In this document: positions 8,132 to 15,984 of the stretch, piece by piece
Layout of the letters: every line of letters begins with the position of its first letter
How positions within the stretch are numbered: position 1 is the stretch's first letter
Source: Oceanococcus sp041625325
GTDB taxonomy: Bacteria; Pseudomonadota; Gammaproteobacteria; Nevskiales; Oceanococcaceae
DNA length: 18,965 nucleotides
Direction of reading: 5' to 3'
Assembly: GCA_041625325.1 (NCBI GenBank)
Contig: JBFJTN010000043.1
Coordinates: 1 to 18,965, forward strand
Position numbers and translations under genes: made by a program
Notes under the pieces: model-generated
Database searches by the model: none
The model's input: only the letters and a program-made list of their open reading frames with translations
Told to the model about the DNA's origin: nothing

Positions 8132-9319
8132 TCAGGCGCTGACGAGGTCCCGTGGCTGCCACTGCAGCAGTTCCGCCAGTGGCAACGGACGGCAGTAGAG
8201 ATAGCCCTGCACCTGGTGACAGCCCAGTTCCTGCAGGCTGCGCAGCTGCTCCAGCGTTTCCACCCCTTCGGCCACCAGCTCCGCACCCAGCTCCCGTGCC
8301 AGCTGGATGGTCGCCGAGACCAGCGCCCGCTGCCGGGTGCCTTCCTGCACGCCGTCCACGTACTGGCGGTCGATCTTGATCTTGTCGACCGGAAAACGTT
8401 GCAGATACAGCAGTGAGGCATAGCCGGAGCCGAAATCATCGATGGCGACGCGAAAGCCGCGGGAACACAGGCGGCGCAGCACCCGGGCACTGCGCTCGGG
8501 GTAGTGGACCATGAGATTTTCGGTGACCTCGAGCTCCAGCGGCGGCAGCTCTCCGGCATGATCTGAGAGGATCTCGTCCACGGTCTCGACGAAGCCGTAC
8601 TCGGCCAGCTCCCGCGGCGAGACATTGAAGCTCAGACGGGGCAGGGGTCGGCCGGAAGCCTGCCACTGGCCGAAGTCGGCCAGCAACTGACGCAGGGTCC
8701 AGCGACCGATGGCGTGAATCAGGCCGGTCTCCTCTGCGGTGCCGATGAAGTGCTGCGGGGAGATCAGGCCGCGCTGCGGATGGCGCCAGCGGATCAGCGC
8801 CTCGAGACTGGAAATGCTGCCGTCGCGGGTGTCGATGGTGGGCTGGTAATGCAGTTCGAAATCGCCGCCGTCCACCGCCGCGCTGAGTTCGCTGACCAGG
8901 TTGAGCTGAGAATCGCCGAGCAGCCGCCGTTCCGCGGAATAGTGGGCGATGCGTTCCCCGCCCAGCGCCCTGGCCTCGTCACGGGCGGCGTTGGCATTGG
9001 CCAGCAGCTCGTCGAAATCCTGGCCGTCGCGGGGCGCGCAGGCCACTCCCATGGTGACCTGAACGTCGAGGCGCTTCTCGGCCAGATCAAAGGGTCGGGT
9101 CAGCTCGCGCAGCCAGCCCAGCAGCTGCTGATGGACCAGGTCGCGATCACTGACCGCGGGCAGCACCAGGACGAAATGCGAGCCATGCAGAAAGAAGCAG
9201 TCGCCACTGCCGGCAGTCAGGCGTCGCAGGCGCTGGGCCCAGGCGAACAGATAGGCATCCGCGGTGGCCAGTCCGCACAGCTTGTTGGTCTGCGCCAGGC
9301 TGTCCAGGGCGATCAGCAC
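8132..9319 (-). CDS. EAL-domain cyclic-di-GMP phosphodiesterase with degenerate GGDEF (downstream part of a gene split by TGA)
   Basis: The EAL domain at about residues 150-390 has the residues expected of an active c-di-GMP phosphodiesterase: EAL at 173-175, NVSP, EVTEN, DDFGSGY with Asp294-Asp295, KIKID, and Glu351 in AEGVET. Before it is a GGDEF-like domain whose signature is HGSHF, so it cannot make c-di-GMP. The only standard start codon in the frame is GTG 9319, which falls inside the GGDEF fold and would delete its beginning. Coding similarity continues upstream to 9445 (DPYSQLPDRSALRLRV, matching the family's DPLTGLPNR start) and stops only at the TGA at 9446-9448. It is therefore best read as the downstream part of one ancestral gene with 9446-10621; whether it is translated separately is unknown. 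Confidence 0.85.
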   Translation of the reverse strand: MLIALDSLAQTNKLCGLATADAYLFAWAQRLRRLTAGSGDCFFLHGSHFVLVLPAVSDRDLVHQQLLGWLRELTRPFDLAEKRLDVQVTMGVACAPRDGQDFDELLANANAARDEARALGGERIAHYSAERRLLGDSQLNLVSELSAAVDGGDFELHYQPTIDTRDGSISSLEALIRWRHPQRGLISPQHFIGTAEETGLIHAIGRWTLRQLLADFGQWQASGRPLPRLSFNVSPRELAEYGFVETVDEILSDHAGELPPLELEVTENLMVHYPERSARVLRRLCSRGFRVAIDDFGSGYASLLYLQRFPVDKIKIDRQYVDGVQEGTRQRALVSATIQLARELGAELVAEGVETLEQLRSLQELGCHQVQGYLYCRPLPLAELLQWQPRDLVSA

Positions 9320-9445
9320 CAGAGCCAGACCTTGCGGTGACTCCGCTCTGCCGTGCTGCAGCGCCTGCTGAACCCGCAGGCGCAGGGCGCTGCGGTCCGG
9401 CAGCTGGCTGTAGGGGTCGATGGCGTCCAGCGGAACGATCCCGGC

Positions 9446-9448
9446 TCA
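9446..9448 (-). other. In-frame TGA joining two halves of one signalling-protein reading frame
   Basis: The stop codon of the membrane/GGDEF gene is the only interruption in a continuous reading frame from 10621 to 8132. Codons on both sides encode recognisable GGDEF-EAL protein sequence, and no standard start codon occurs between the stop and GTG 9319. A nonsense mutation (for example from CGA or TGG), a sequencing error, stop-codon readthrough or gene fission could each explain it. Confidence 0.8.
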
Positions 9449-10621
9449 GGCCGCGTCCGGCTGCTGCCGGACCTTGTTGCCGCCAAGGGCGCGGGCAGAA
9501 GCCAGGGCGTCGCTCGCCGCCTGGCGCAGGCGATCACCTGCGCCGGCCAGCAGGCTGTCTTCGAGCGGCAGCTCGGCGATCCCGATGCTGAGGGTGACGC
9601 CGGCTCCGTCGGTGAGCGGCAGGTCCGCGGTGGTTGCGGCGGCCAGCAACTGCATGCGCTCGTAGACGGTGCGGACGGTCGCAGGCGAGGCGCACCAGTT
9701 GAACAGGGCGAATTGATCGGTATCCAGGCGTGCCGCCAGGGCCCGGGGATCGGTCGCGCTGGCGCGGATGGCGGCGCCCACCCGGCGCAGCAATTCCTGC
9801 GTTTCGCTGCGGCCCTTCTGCTGGAGGCGGGGGTCGAAGTGATCGATGGCCACCAGGAACAGGGTGGCCCGGGTGCCCGGTGGCGGCAGCTGTCCCAGCC
9901 GCTCCAGCAGGCGCTGCTGGAATTGCCACTCGGTCAGCAGGCCGCTGACCGGGTCTGGCCGGACGTCGCGTTTCCAGCGCTCCTGAATCCTGCGCAGGCG
10001 ACTTTCCGCAGCCCAGATGGCCGTGGCCGTCGCGGTGGTGCCCAGCAGCAGGACGGCCCCGCGCAGCAGGGTGCTGTCCTGCGGGGCCAGCGGCCACAGT
10101 CGGGGCGACAAGCCGCGCAACTCCAGCAGCAGCATCAGACTGATCGCGGCGCACAGGCTCAGGGTGGCGCAGACCCCGGCGCGCGGCGAGAGCAGCACCG
10201 TGGCCACCACCGGCAGGGCAATGACCAGGCTGAGCAGCGGCTGATTCAGGCCACCGGCCAGAAAGGCGAGCAGGGCGAGAAAGCCGACCAGTCCACCGAT
10301 GGTCAACGCGCCGGCCAGATCGAGGTGTTGCGGGCTCTGGCAGAGCAGGGGGGCGGCCAGCAATTCCATGCTCAGCAGGCCGGACAGGATGCTCAGCGAC
10401 AGGGGCAGTTGCGGGTCCCGCCAGAGCAGCATGGTGACCGCCAGGCCGGTCAGCCCGAGCAGGCCGGCCAGCACCGCCACGACCACATGGCGGCGTATGC
10501 CCGGGGAGGCGAGTGCATCGACGGCCCGCCAGGCCAGACGCGCACGACCGGTGTCCTCAGCCGGTGAATCCGCCATCAGGCCTTGTGGCAGGGGAATCAC
10601 CTTGCTGGGCTGTAGGGTCAT
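9446..10621 (-). CDS. Membrane protein with degenerate GGDEF domain (upstream part of a gene split by TGA)
   Basis: This 391-residue protein has a cytoplasmic N-terminus, about six hydrophobic membrane segments at roughly residues 40-200, a charged helix (RLRRIQERWKRD), and a GGDEF-like domain from DPVSGLL at 223 to GGNKV near the end. The active-site motif is DTDQF at 300-304 instead of GGDEF, so cyclase activity is not expected. ATG 10621 is preferred because GTGAGG lies just upstream; a TTG at 10648 would add nine residues. The domain ends normally, and the frame then continues past one TGA into a second GGDEF-like and an EAL domain. Upstream at 166 bases is another membrane GGDEF-like gene on the same strand. 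Confidence 0.82.
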   Translation of the reverse strand: MTLQPSKVIPLPQGLMADSPAEDTGRARLAWRAVDALASPGIRRHVVVAVLAGLLGLTGLAVTMLLWRDPQLPLSLSILSGLLSMELLAAPLLCQSPQHLDLAGALTIGGLVGFLALLAFLAGGLNQPLLSLVIALPVVATVLLSPRAGVCATLSLCAAISLMLLLELRGLSPRLWPLAPQDSTLLRGAVLLLGTTATATAIWAAESRLRRIQERWKRDVRPDPVSGLLTEWQFQQRLLERLGQLPPPGTRATLFLVAIDHFDPRLQQKGRSETQELLRRVGAAIRASATDPRALAARLDTDQFALFNWCASPATVRTVYERMQLLAAATTADLPLTDGAGVTLSIGIAELPLEDSLLAGAGDRLRQAASDALASARALGGNKVRQQPDAA

Positions 10622-10714
10622 GGTCCTCACGTCTGGGTGGCCGGCCAATCCGGTCGGGCCCGCGATTCTCGCCGACCCGGTCCTACGTTAAGCGAAATGC
10701 GGGAAAAACTCATG

Positions 10715-10739
10715 TTTTTCATCCGGTTTTTCATTCCGG
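10715..10739. repeat. Tandem direct repeat upstream of the split GGDEF/EAL gene
   Basis: TTTTTCATCCGG (10715-10726) is followed at once by TTTTTCATTCCGG (10727-10739), two copies differing by one inserted T. It is the most AT-rich part of the 166-base gap before ATG 10621, so it could be a pair of protein-binding half sites or part of the promoter. Function unknown. Confidence 0.5.
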
Positions 10740-10787
10740 CGGTGGAGTGGCGCCGGTCTCTGAGGGCCGTGCAGCGGAGCAGGGCGC

Positions 10788-11924
10788 TCAGTCCTGGATC
10801 GAGCGCATGAAGCTGCGGAAGTGAATTTCCTCCAGGGCGATCGCGCAATCGGTCATCCGCTCGAACAGGCCACCGGCCACGTTCAGCTTGAGCGGCAGCT
10901 CGTCCTGCAGCAGGCTGTCCTGGGCCTTGACCGCGATCTCGCGACAGTGCTGGTCCCAGGCCTCCTCGCCCTGTTTCCAGGGTCCCCACAGATCGAATTC
11001 GCCGTCGCCGCGATGACCCAGGCGAGCGTCTGGCATGGCCTGCGTGGCAAGGGCCTCGGCCAGCTGCCGGATCAGGCCCTGCAGAGCTTCCTCGCCCAGG
11101 TGCTTGCGCAGGGCGGCAGGATTGGCCATCGCGATGCGCGCGATGCCCGTCATCGGATGCTCGGCCAGAGCAGCGTCCACGGATTCCAGAATGCCGCGGC
11201 GATTCAGCAGGCCGGTGAGCGCATCGGTCAGGCCCTGTCGCTGGGCTTCGTTGGCCTGAAAGCGGGCGTCCGCCAGCGCGGCGCGCAAGGCCCGCTCGGC
11301 CCGTGACTGCACCCGGAAGTGGTGGCGCATCAGCAGCTCGCACAGGGGGCCGGCGATCATCACCGTGGCCATCATCAGCAGCATGGCGTAGTGGGTTTCG
11401 GCCTCATCCCAGTAGAGCAGGGCATGGATCGTGGTCATCAGGCTGAGCAGGGCCAGCACGCTCAGGTTGAGCTGGTTGGCATCGCGTGCCACAAGCATGG
11501 CGCGGGCGGCCACCACGACCACCAGCACGCCCAGCATCAGCACGGGTATGGTGCCGGACAGGATCAGCGCACGTTCCACGCCGAAATAGAAATTGGTCAG
11601 CTGGCCGACGATGATCAGGTCGATCACCACCACCCAGACGAAGATGATGTTGTAGAGCTGATGACGCGGGGCCAGCTGCAGCCACAGGGCCATCAGCACG
11701 ATCACCGCCGTCGCACTGCACCAGGCGACGCTCTGTGCATCCAGGACCGGATGACGCAGCAGGCCGATGCCGAGCAAGGCCAGCGCCAGGGCGGCGATCA
11801 TCCAGCCGCCGAGCACCACCAGTTTGCGATCCGCCTGCAGGACGCTGAGAATCGCCTGGCGCTCGGACTCCCGGCTCGATGTCGAGGCTGCAGGCTGCGC
11901 CTCCGGCAGCTGCAGTTCAGCCAA
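10788..11924 (-). CDS. Membrane protein with degenerate GGDEF domain
   Basis: Protein of 378 residues with about six membrane helices between residues 35 and 210, a linker helix (RVQSRAERALRAALADARFQ), then a GGDEF-like domain starting with LTDALTGLLNRRG (Asp234). The signature is GDGEF at 306-310, preceded by LGHR, where active cyclases have GGDEF or GGEEF. Asp and Glu are shifted, so catalysis is doubtful and a sensory or scaffolding role is more likely. TTG at 11924 is the only start that keeps the soluble N-terminus; AGGGGC lies about nine bases ahead. The gene overlaps the end of the DUF1330 gene by 8 bases, which indicates translational coupling and places it at the tail of the HMG-CoA reductase operon. 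Confidence 0.85.
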   Translation of the reverse strand: MAELQLPEAQPAASTSSRESERQAILSVLQADRKLVVLGGWMIAALALALLGIGLLRHPVLDAQSVAWCSATAVIVLMALWLQLAPRHQLYNIIFVWVVVIDLIIVGQLTNFYFGVERALILSGTIPVLMLGVLVVVVAARAMLVARDANQLNLSVLALLSLMTTIHALLYWDEAETHYAMLLMMATVMIAGPLCELLMRHHFRVQSRAERALRAALADARFQANEAQRQGLTDALTGLLNRRGILESVDAALAEHPMTGIARIAMANPAALRKHLGEEALQGLIRQLAEALATQAMPDARLGHRGDGEFDLWGPWKQGEEAWDQHCREIAVKAQDSLLQDELPLKLNVAGGLFERMTDCAIALEEIHFRSFMRSIQD

Positions 11925-12342
11925 AGGCGTCGCCCCTGCCGGCCTCGGCCATGCGGATCAGGCGGCTGTCCTCGACGGCCGCCTGCCGGTGTACCACGGC
12001 GAGCTTGTAGTCCGGATCCGTGACCATGGCCATGAAGGCATGGGCGCTGGGGTAGCGGGCGATGAAGGCGATGTCCCAGTGCTCGTCGGCGGGGCCGATC
12101 AGGACCAGTCGCGGCTCGCCGCGCCAGAGGATCTCGCCGCCGAGCCTGCGGAACACCGGACCACTTTCGCGACCGTAGCGGGCGTAGGCTTCGGCGCCGG
12201 TGGCGTCGCGGCCGTCGGGGTACGCCGCCCGGGCGCGCAGGCGGATCAGGTTCAGCATCATCACGGGCTCGTCGCGGTTCAGGGCCTTGAAGGCATCGAA
12301 CTGCGCCCGTTCGGGATCGATATGTCCAGGCATGGCTGTCAT
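11917..12342 (-). CDS. DUF1330 domain-containing protein
   Basis: Small cytosolic protein of 141 residues in the DUF1330 family, a ferredoxin-like alpha/beta fold related to dimeric alpha-beta barrel proteins; no reaction is established for the family. Diagnostic stretches are PVMMLNLIRLRARAAYPDG, YARYGRESGPVFRRLGG, and IARYPSAHAFMAMVTDPDY followed by VVHRQAAVEDSRLI. ATG 12342 has AAGAGA a few bases upstream; ATG 12333 is an alternative start. It begins 53 bases after the MFS gene and overlaps the next gene by 8 bases, so it is probably part of the same transcript. DUF1330 genes often sit in catabolic operons, which suits this context but does not define a substrate. Confidence 0.88.
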   Translation of the reverse strand: MTAMPGHIDPERAQFDAFKALNRDEPVMMLNLIRLRARAAYPDGRDATGAEAYARYGRESGPVFRRLGGEILWRGEPRLVLIGPADEHWDIAFIARYPSAHAFMAMVTDPDYKLAVVHRQAAVEDSRLIRMAEAGRGDAFG

Positions 12343-12395
12343 GGTCTCTTGGCGCTGGTCGTCATCCTAACAGGCTCACATCCACCGGGCTGTCG

Positions 12396-13763
12396 CTATG
12401 CCGGGCGGGTAACGGCTGGGGTCGCGGTGGGGGGAGACGGTGCCGGCGCCGGGTCCGTGCTCCGCATTCTGGCCAGACTCTCCCGGTAGGGTGCCAGACC
12501 GGCGACAAGCAGGAGCAGGGCGGTGCTGCCGGCGATGGTGCTGACGATCAGCATGGAATAGCGCACCGCATTGTCATCGGCGAAGACGAAGTCGGTGAAC
12601 AGGGCCACCGCAGTGGGGCCGATGCCCAGGCCGATCATGTTGACGATGAACAGATACACCGCGGAGGCCTGGCCGCGCAGGCGGTTGGGCATGATCTCCT
12701 GCAGGGCCGCCGGCGCCACGCCAAAGGGCATGGACAGCGCGAAGGTGGCAACGGCCAGCAGTGCGGCAGCCCAGGCGCCACTGGGCACCAGCAGGTAGCC
12801 GGCACCAAAGGGCAGCACCGCGAGCATGGCCCAGATGCCGACCCGCAGCGGCGCATCGGTGATGCCGCGGGCCAGCCAGCGGTCGGCCAGGCGGCCGCCG
12901 AAAATGATGCCGGCCGAGCCGAAGATCATCACGATGAGGCCGAAGGTAAGTCCCACCTCGCCGATGCTCCAGCCGTGGCTGCGGATGAAATAGGTCGGAA
13001 TCCAGGCCGCCGTGCCGTAGCTGCAGAAGGCGATCATGGCGAAACCGAAGTTGTGGCAGAGCACGGTCCGGCGGTTCCGCTTCAGGTAGGCGAAGACCTC
13101 CTTCAGCGGCACGCTGCTGCCGCTGCCCGCTCCGCTGCGTGGCGGCTCGCGCACCAGCAGAAACGCCGCGCTGAACAGGATGCCGGCGCCGCCCAGGATC
13201 AGGAAGACCACCTGCCAGGGGCGGGTCTCGCCGATCAGGGGCAGCGCCACCGCGCCCTGGGCGGTGACGAACTGGACGACCAGGCCGCCGAGCAGAAAGG
13301 CCAGTCCGGAGCCGATGTAGATGCCCATGGAATAGACGCTGATCGCGGTGGCGCGCCGCTCAGGCGGGAAGTAGTCCGCGATCATGGAATAGGCCGCGGG
13401 CGACAGCGCCGCCTCGCCCACGCCGACACCGATGCGAAAGGCGAACAGCTGCCAGTAGTGTTTGGCGATGCCGCACAGGGCGGTCATCACGCTCCAGACG
13501 ATCACCCCTGCGGCGACCAGGCCGCGGCGACTGCGGCTGTCCGCCAGGCGGCCGAGCGGAATGCCCATGATGGTGTAGAAGATGGCGAAGGAAAAACCCA
13601 TCAGCAGGCTCATCTCGGTGTCCGAGATGCCCAGATCGCGGCGGATGGGGCCGACCATCAGATTGAGGATCTGGCGGTCGATGAAGGAAAACACGTAGGC
13701 GATCATCAGGATCGCGACCACGAACCAGGGGTAGGCCAGCGAAGGCGCGTTGTTGGCTTTCAT
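12396..13763 (-). CDS. MFS transporter, spinster-like
   Basis: Inner-membrane secondary transporter of 455 residues with about 12 hydrophobic segments. Motif A is seen as GIPLGRLADSRSRRG after helix 2. The opening FSFIDRQILNLMVGPIRRDLGISDTEMSLL and RIGVGVGEAALSPAAYSMIADYFPPERRATA are typical of spinster-like family members, which are often found next to catabolic genes for organic acids or aromatic and terpenoid compounds. The start ATG 13763 is one base after the stop codon of the DUF6351 gene, with GGAGG located in that gene's last codons, so the two are translated together. Export or import of the product of the upstream hydrolase is the simplest reading; the substrate is not determined. 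Confidence 0.93.
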   Translation of the reverse strand: MKANNAPSLAYPWFVVAILMIAYVFSFIDRQILNLMVGPIRRDLGISDTEMSLLMGFSFAIFYTIMGIPLGRLADSRSRRGLVAAGVIVWSVMTALCGIAKHYWQLFAFRIGVGVGEAALSPAAYSMIADYFPPERRATAISVYSMGIYIGSGLAFLLGGLVVQFVTAQGAVALPLIGETRPWQVVFLILGGAGILFSAAFLLVREPPRSGAGSGSSVPLKEVFAYLKRNRRTVLCHNFGFAMIAFCSYGTAAWIPTYFIRSHGWSIGEVGLTFGLIVMIFGSAGIIFGGRLADRWLARGITDAPLRVGIWAMLAVLPFGAGYLLVPSGAWAAALLAVATFALSMPFGVAPAALQEIMPNRLRGQASAVYLFIVNMIGLGIGPTAVALFTDFVFADDNAVRYSMLIVSTIAGSTALLLLVAGLAPYRESLARMRSTDPAPAPSPPTATPAVTRPA

Positions 13764-13764
13764 C

Positions 13765-15930
13765 TCAGAATGCCTCCGAACGCGGCGGCTCACCCAGCGG
13801 CACGCCACCGGGGCCGGCCGCGTACGTCAGCCACGGGATGGTGGGGCCGGAGCCGACCCCGGGCTCGGAATAGTCGCAGACGCCGTCAGGGAAGACCGCC
13901 TCAAGCGCGGCCCACTGGGCGTCGCTGAACTGGATCGGATAGTAGTCCGCGCGCAGGTGCGGCCGGAGCTGGCACTTGCCGACATCATCGGTGAAGGGCA
14001 TGCCGGCCTCGATCCTCGGGCTGGCGTAGCTTTCCACCAGGCTGTCGCAGATCTCCGCGGGAATATCGTTGCCCAGGCCGTCGGCGCAGCGGTGATCCAC
14101 CGAGTCCGGTCGGTTGGCCACGATCTTTTCCGCCAGGGGGCGGTCGCTGCTGTCGGCGAACACCGCGTCCAGCCAGCGGCTCATCGCCGGGATCGAATCC
14201 TCGACGAAAGTGCTGTCGCCGAACAGGGCGATGGGGCCACGCCACAGGATCTGGTTGTCGGCATGACCGTGCTCGCGTTCCAGGCGGGCGCGCACCACAT
14301 AGGTTCGATAGACATCGTGGAAGGCCCCGGGATCGGGCCCGCGCAGGTCGATGATCGCGGTCTGGTCGAGGTTGCTGGCCGTGTTGCTGCCGCCGCTGCG
14401 GGCCACCCGCTCGATCGCGAAGACATCGCCCCGGCTGCGCTCGGGCTGGGGAATGCGGTCAATGGTGAAGCCGCCGATCTTGACGTTCAGATCGACGAAC
14501 TGGGCCACGCTCATGCGCCCGTCCATCAGGCCGGACAGGCCATAGCGCACGCCGCTGTTGTCGAAGGGGCCGCCGGCGAAGCCCTGGCCAATCTGCTGCT
14601 CGACCGGCCCCCAGTCTTCGGGCGGGCGACGGCCCAGCACGTTGACCCAGTAGTCGGCCAGGCCGCAACGCACGCCGGCCGGGTTGGTCTCGGGATCGTA
14701 GACCATCTCGGGCGGGACGCCCGGGCAGGCGCGCGCCGGGTTGCCGCCATCGGAGATCGCCACCGTGAAGGTGATCGGGTTGGCCGGATTGATATGGCCG
14801 ATGGCGGCCTGCATGGCGAGCAGGTCCCAGGCCACACCGGTTCCCCAGCGGCTCGGGTCCTCCAGGTAGCTGCGCAGCAGCTTGTAGTCGGAATACTGGA
14901 TGCCCGAGGACCAGGCATCGGCAAAGGAGCAGGCCGGGGTGATGCCGTCGTACAGTCCGGGGTAGGCATTGGCCACCCATTGCTGGGCCAGGGCGCCGCC
15001 GGAGCAGCCACTGCCGATGGTGTAGCGCAGATCGCCGAGGGTCTCGATCACGTGCTCCTTGGTCATCAGGTTGGCCTCGGCCTGCACCACCATGTTGCAG
15101 TTGTGCCCGGAGTTGTTGAGGGCATGGGACATGGTCGCGTAGCCCAGGCCAAGGATGCTGTCGTTCATCACGTCGGGCGCCTCGGCCATCTCGTACTCGG
15201 TGTGGCAACTGGCGCCGTGGTAGATCACCAGCTTGCGGTTGAAGCCGGCCGGCGGTGACCAGGGCGCGACCTCCTCGGACGGATCCCAGAGCACCGCGAA
15301 GCGGTACTGATCGCGGTTCAGGTTGCCGGTCTCCACCCGCACGATGAAGGGCACGGTCCTGCCCTCGTCCGTGGTGGTGGTGGCGACGTCGCTGGGCGGG
15401 TTGGCCGGATCGTAGGCGGAAAATCCGCCGCCGGCCGTCGACACGTATTGGAACTCGACCGTGGCCTCGCGGTTGCACTGGGGATCCCGGGCCTCGCCGA
15501 TGCAGGTCCAGGGCTGGATTTGCGGCCCCGAGAACACCGGGCCGCCCAGCGGATGGTTGGTGATGCTCAGGCGCTGGCTTGCCGCGCCCGGCAGCAGCGC
15601 GGTGATTTCGCTGGGGCCCAGGGGCAGGTCCGTCAGCAGGCCCATGTAGCGGCCGTTGTCGCGCAACGCGAAGCGGTGGGTCGCGTCCAGACCGTTGACC
15701 GAGACGCTGACGGCGGCGGGATCGACGCCGGCGGGCAACACGACCTCCAGCAGCGCGTTGCCGCCGCTGATCAGATCCGCCCGGTTGGACAGGACCCGGA
15801 TCTGGGCCTCGCCGGTGGCGCGGGCAGGCCGCTCATCGGCGCGTTCCGCCGTCGGTAGCCGGCCGCCCTGGCAGGCGCTCAGGGCCAGCAGCAGCGCGAA
15901 AGCGCCGCACAGTCTTGTCGTGCTCAACAT
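13765..15930 (-). CDS. DUF6351 family tannase-like lipoprotein hydrolase
   Basis: Secreted lipoprotein of 721 residues. The signal peptide ends in lipobox LSAC (Cys20), Gln at +2 favouring the outer membrane. After an N-terminal beta-rich region (about 40-120) comes an alpha/beta hydrolase-like body: KLVIYHGASCHTEYEM, then GSGCSGGALAQQW with probable nucleophile Ser310 in a GCSGG elbow resembling the tannase GCSTGG. Many cysteines fit an exported, disulfide-bonded protein. The family is related by sequence to tannase/feruloyl esterases; its real substrate is not known. ATG 15930 has GAGGAG just upstream. It follows HMG-CoA reductase by 54 bases and is directly coupled to the MFS gene, suggesting it releases a transportable compound outside the inner membrane. 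Confidence 0.85.
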   Translation of the reverse strand: MLSTTRLCGAFALLLALSACQGGRLPTAERADERPARATGEAQIRVLSNRADLISGGNALLEVVLPAGVDPAAVSVSVNGLDATHRFALRDNGRYMGLLTDLPLGPSEITALLPGAASQRLSITNHPLGGPVFSGPQIQPWTCIGEARDPQCNREATVEFQYVSTAGGGFSAYDPANPPSDVATTTTDEGRTVPFIVRVETGNLNRDQYRFAVLWDPSEEVAPWSPPAGFNRKLVIYHGASCHTEYEMAEAPDVMNDSILGLGYATMSHALNNSGHNCNMVVQAEANLMTKEHVIETLGDLRYTIGSGCSGGALAQQWVANAYPGLYDGITPACSFADAWSSGIQYSDYKLLRSYLEDPSRWGTGVAWDLLAMQAAIGHINPANPITFTVAISDGGNPARACPGVPPEMVYDPETNPAGVRCGLADYWVNVLGRRPPEDWGPVEQQIGQGFAGGPFDNSGVRYGLSGLMDGRMSVAQFVDLNVKIGGFTIDRIPQPERSRGDVFAIERVARSGGSNTASNLDQTAIIDLRGPDPGAFHDVYRTYVVRARLEREHGHADNQILWRGPIALFGDSTFVEDSIPAMSRWLDAVFADSSDRPLAEKIVANRPDSVDHRCADGLGNDIPAEICDSLVESYASPRIEAGMPFTDDVGKCQLRPHLRADYYPIQFSDAQWAALEAVFPDGVCDYSEPGVGSGPTIPWLTYAAGPGGVPLGEPPRSEAF

Positions 15931-15984
15931 GTCTCCTCACTCCCGGTTTCACCGGTGACGTTCTTATTTGCGCGCCCGTGCCCC

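Noticed and set aside
8714..10567. Plus-strand open frames opposite the GGDEF/EAL genes
   Set aside because: Glutamine/glycine-rich antisense frames; the minus strand shows GGDEF and EAL motifs throughout.
13764..13808. Upstream extension of the MFS frame by 15 codons
   Set aside because: It lies in the DUF6351 coding end, and GGAGG is correctly placed for ATG 13763.
13750..15258. Plus-strand open frame of 502 codons opposite the DUF6351 gene
   Set aside because: Shadow frame lacking domains or a signal peptide, covering a well-supported lipoprotein on the other strand.
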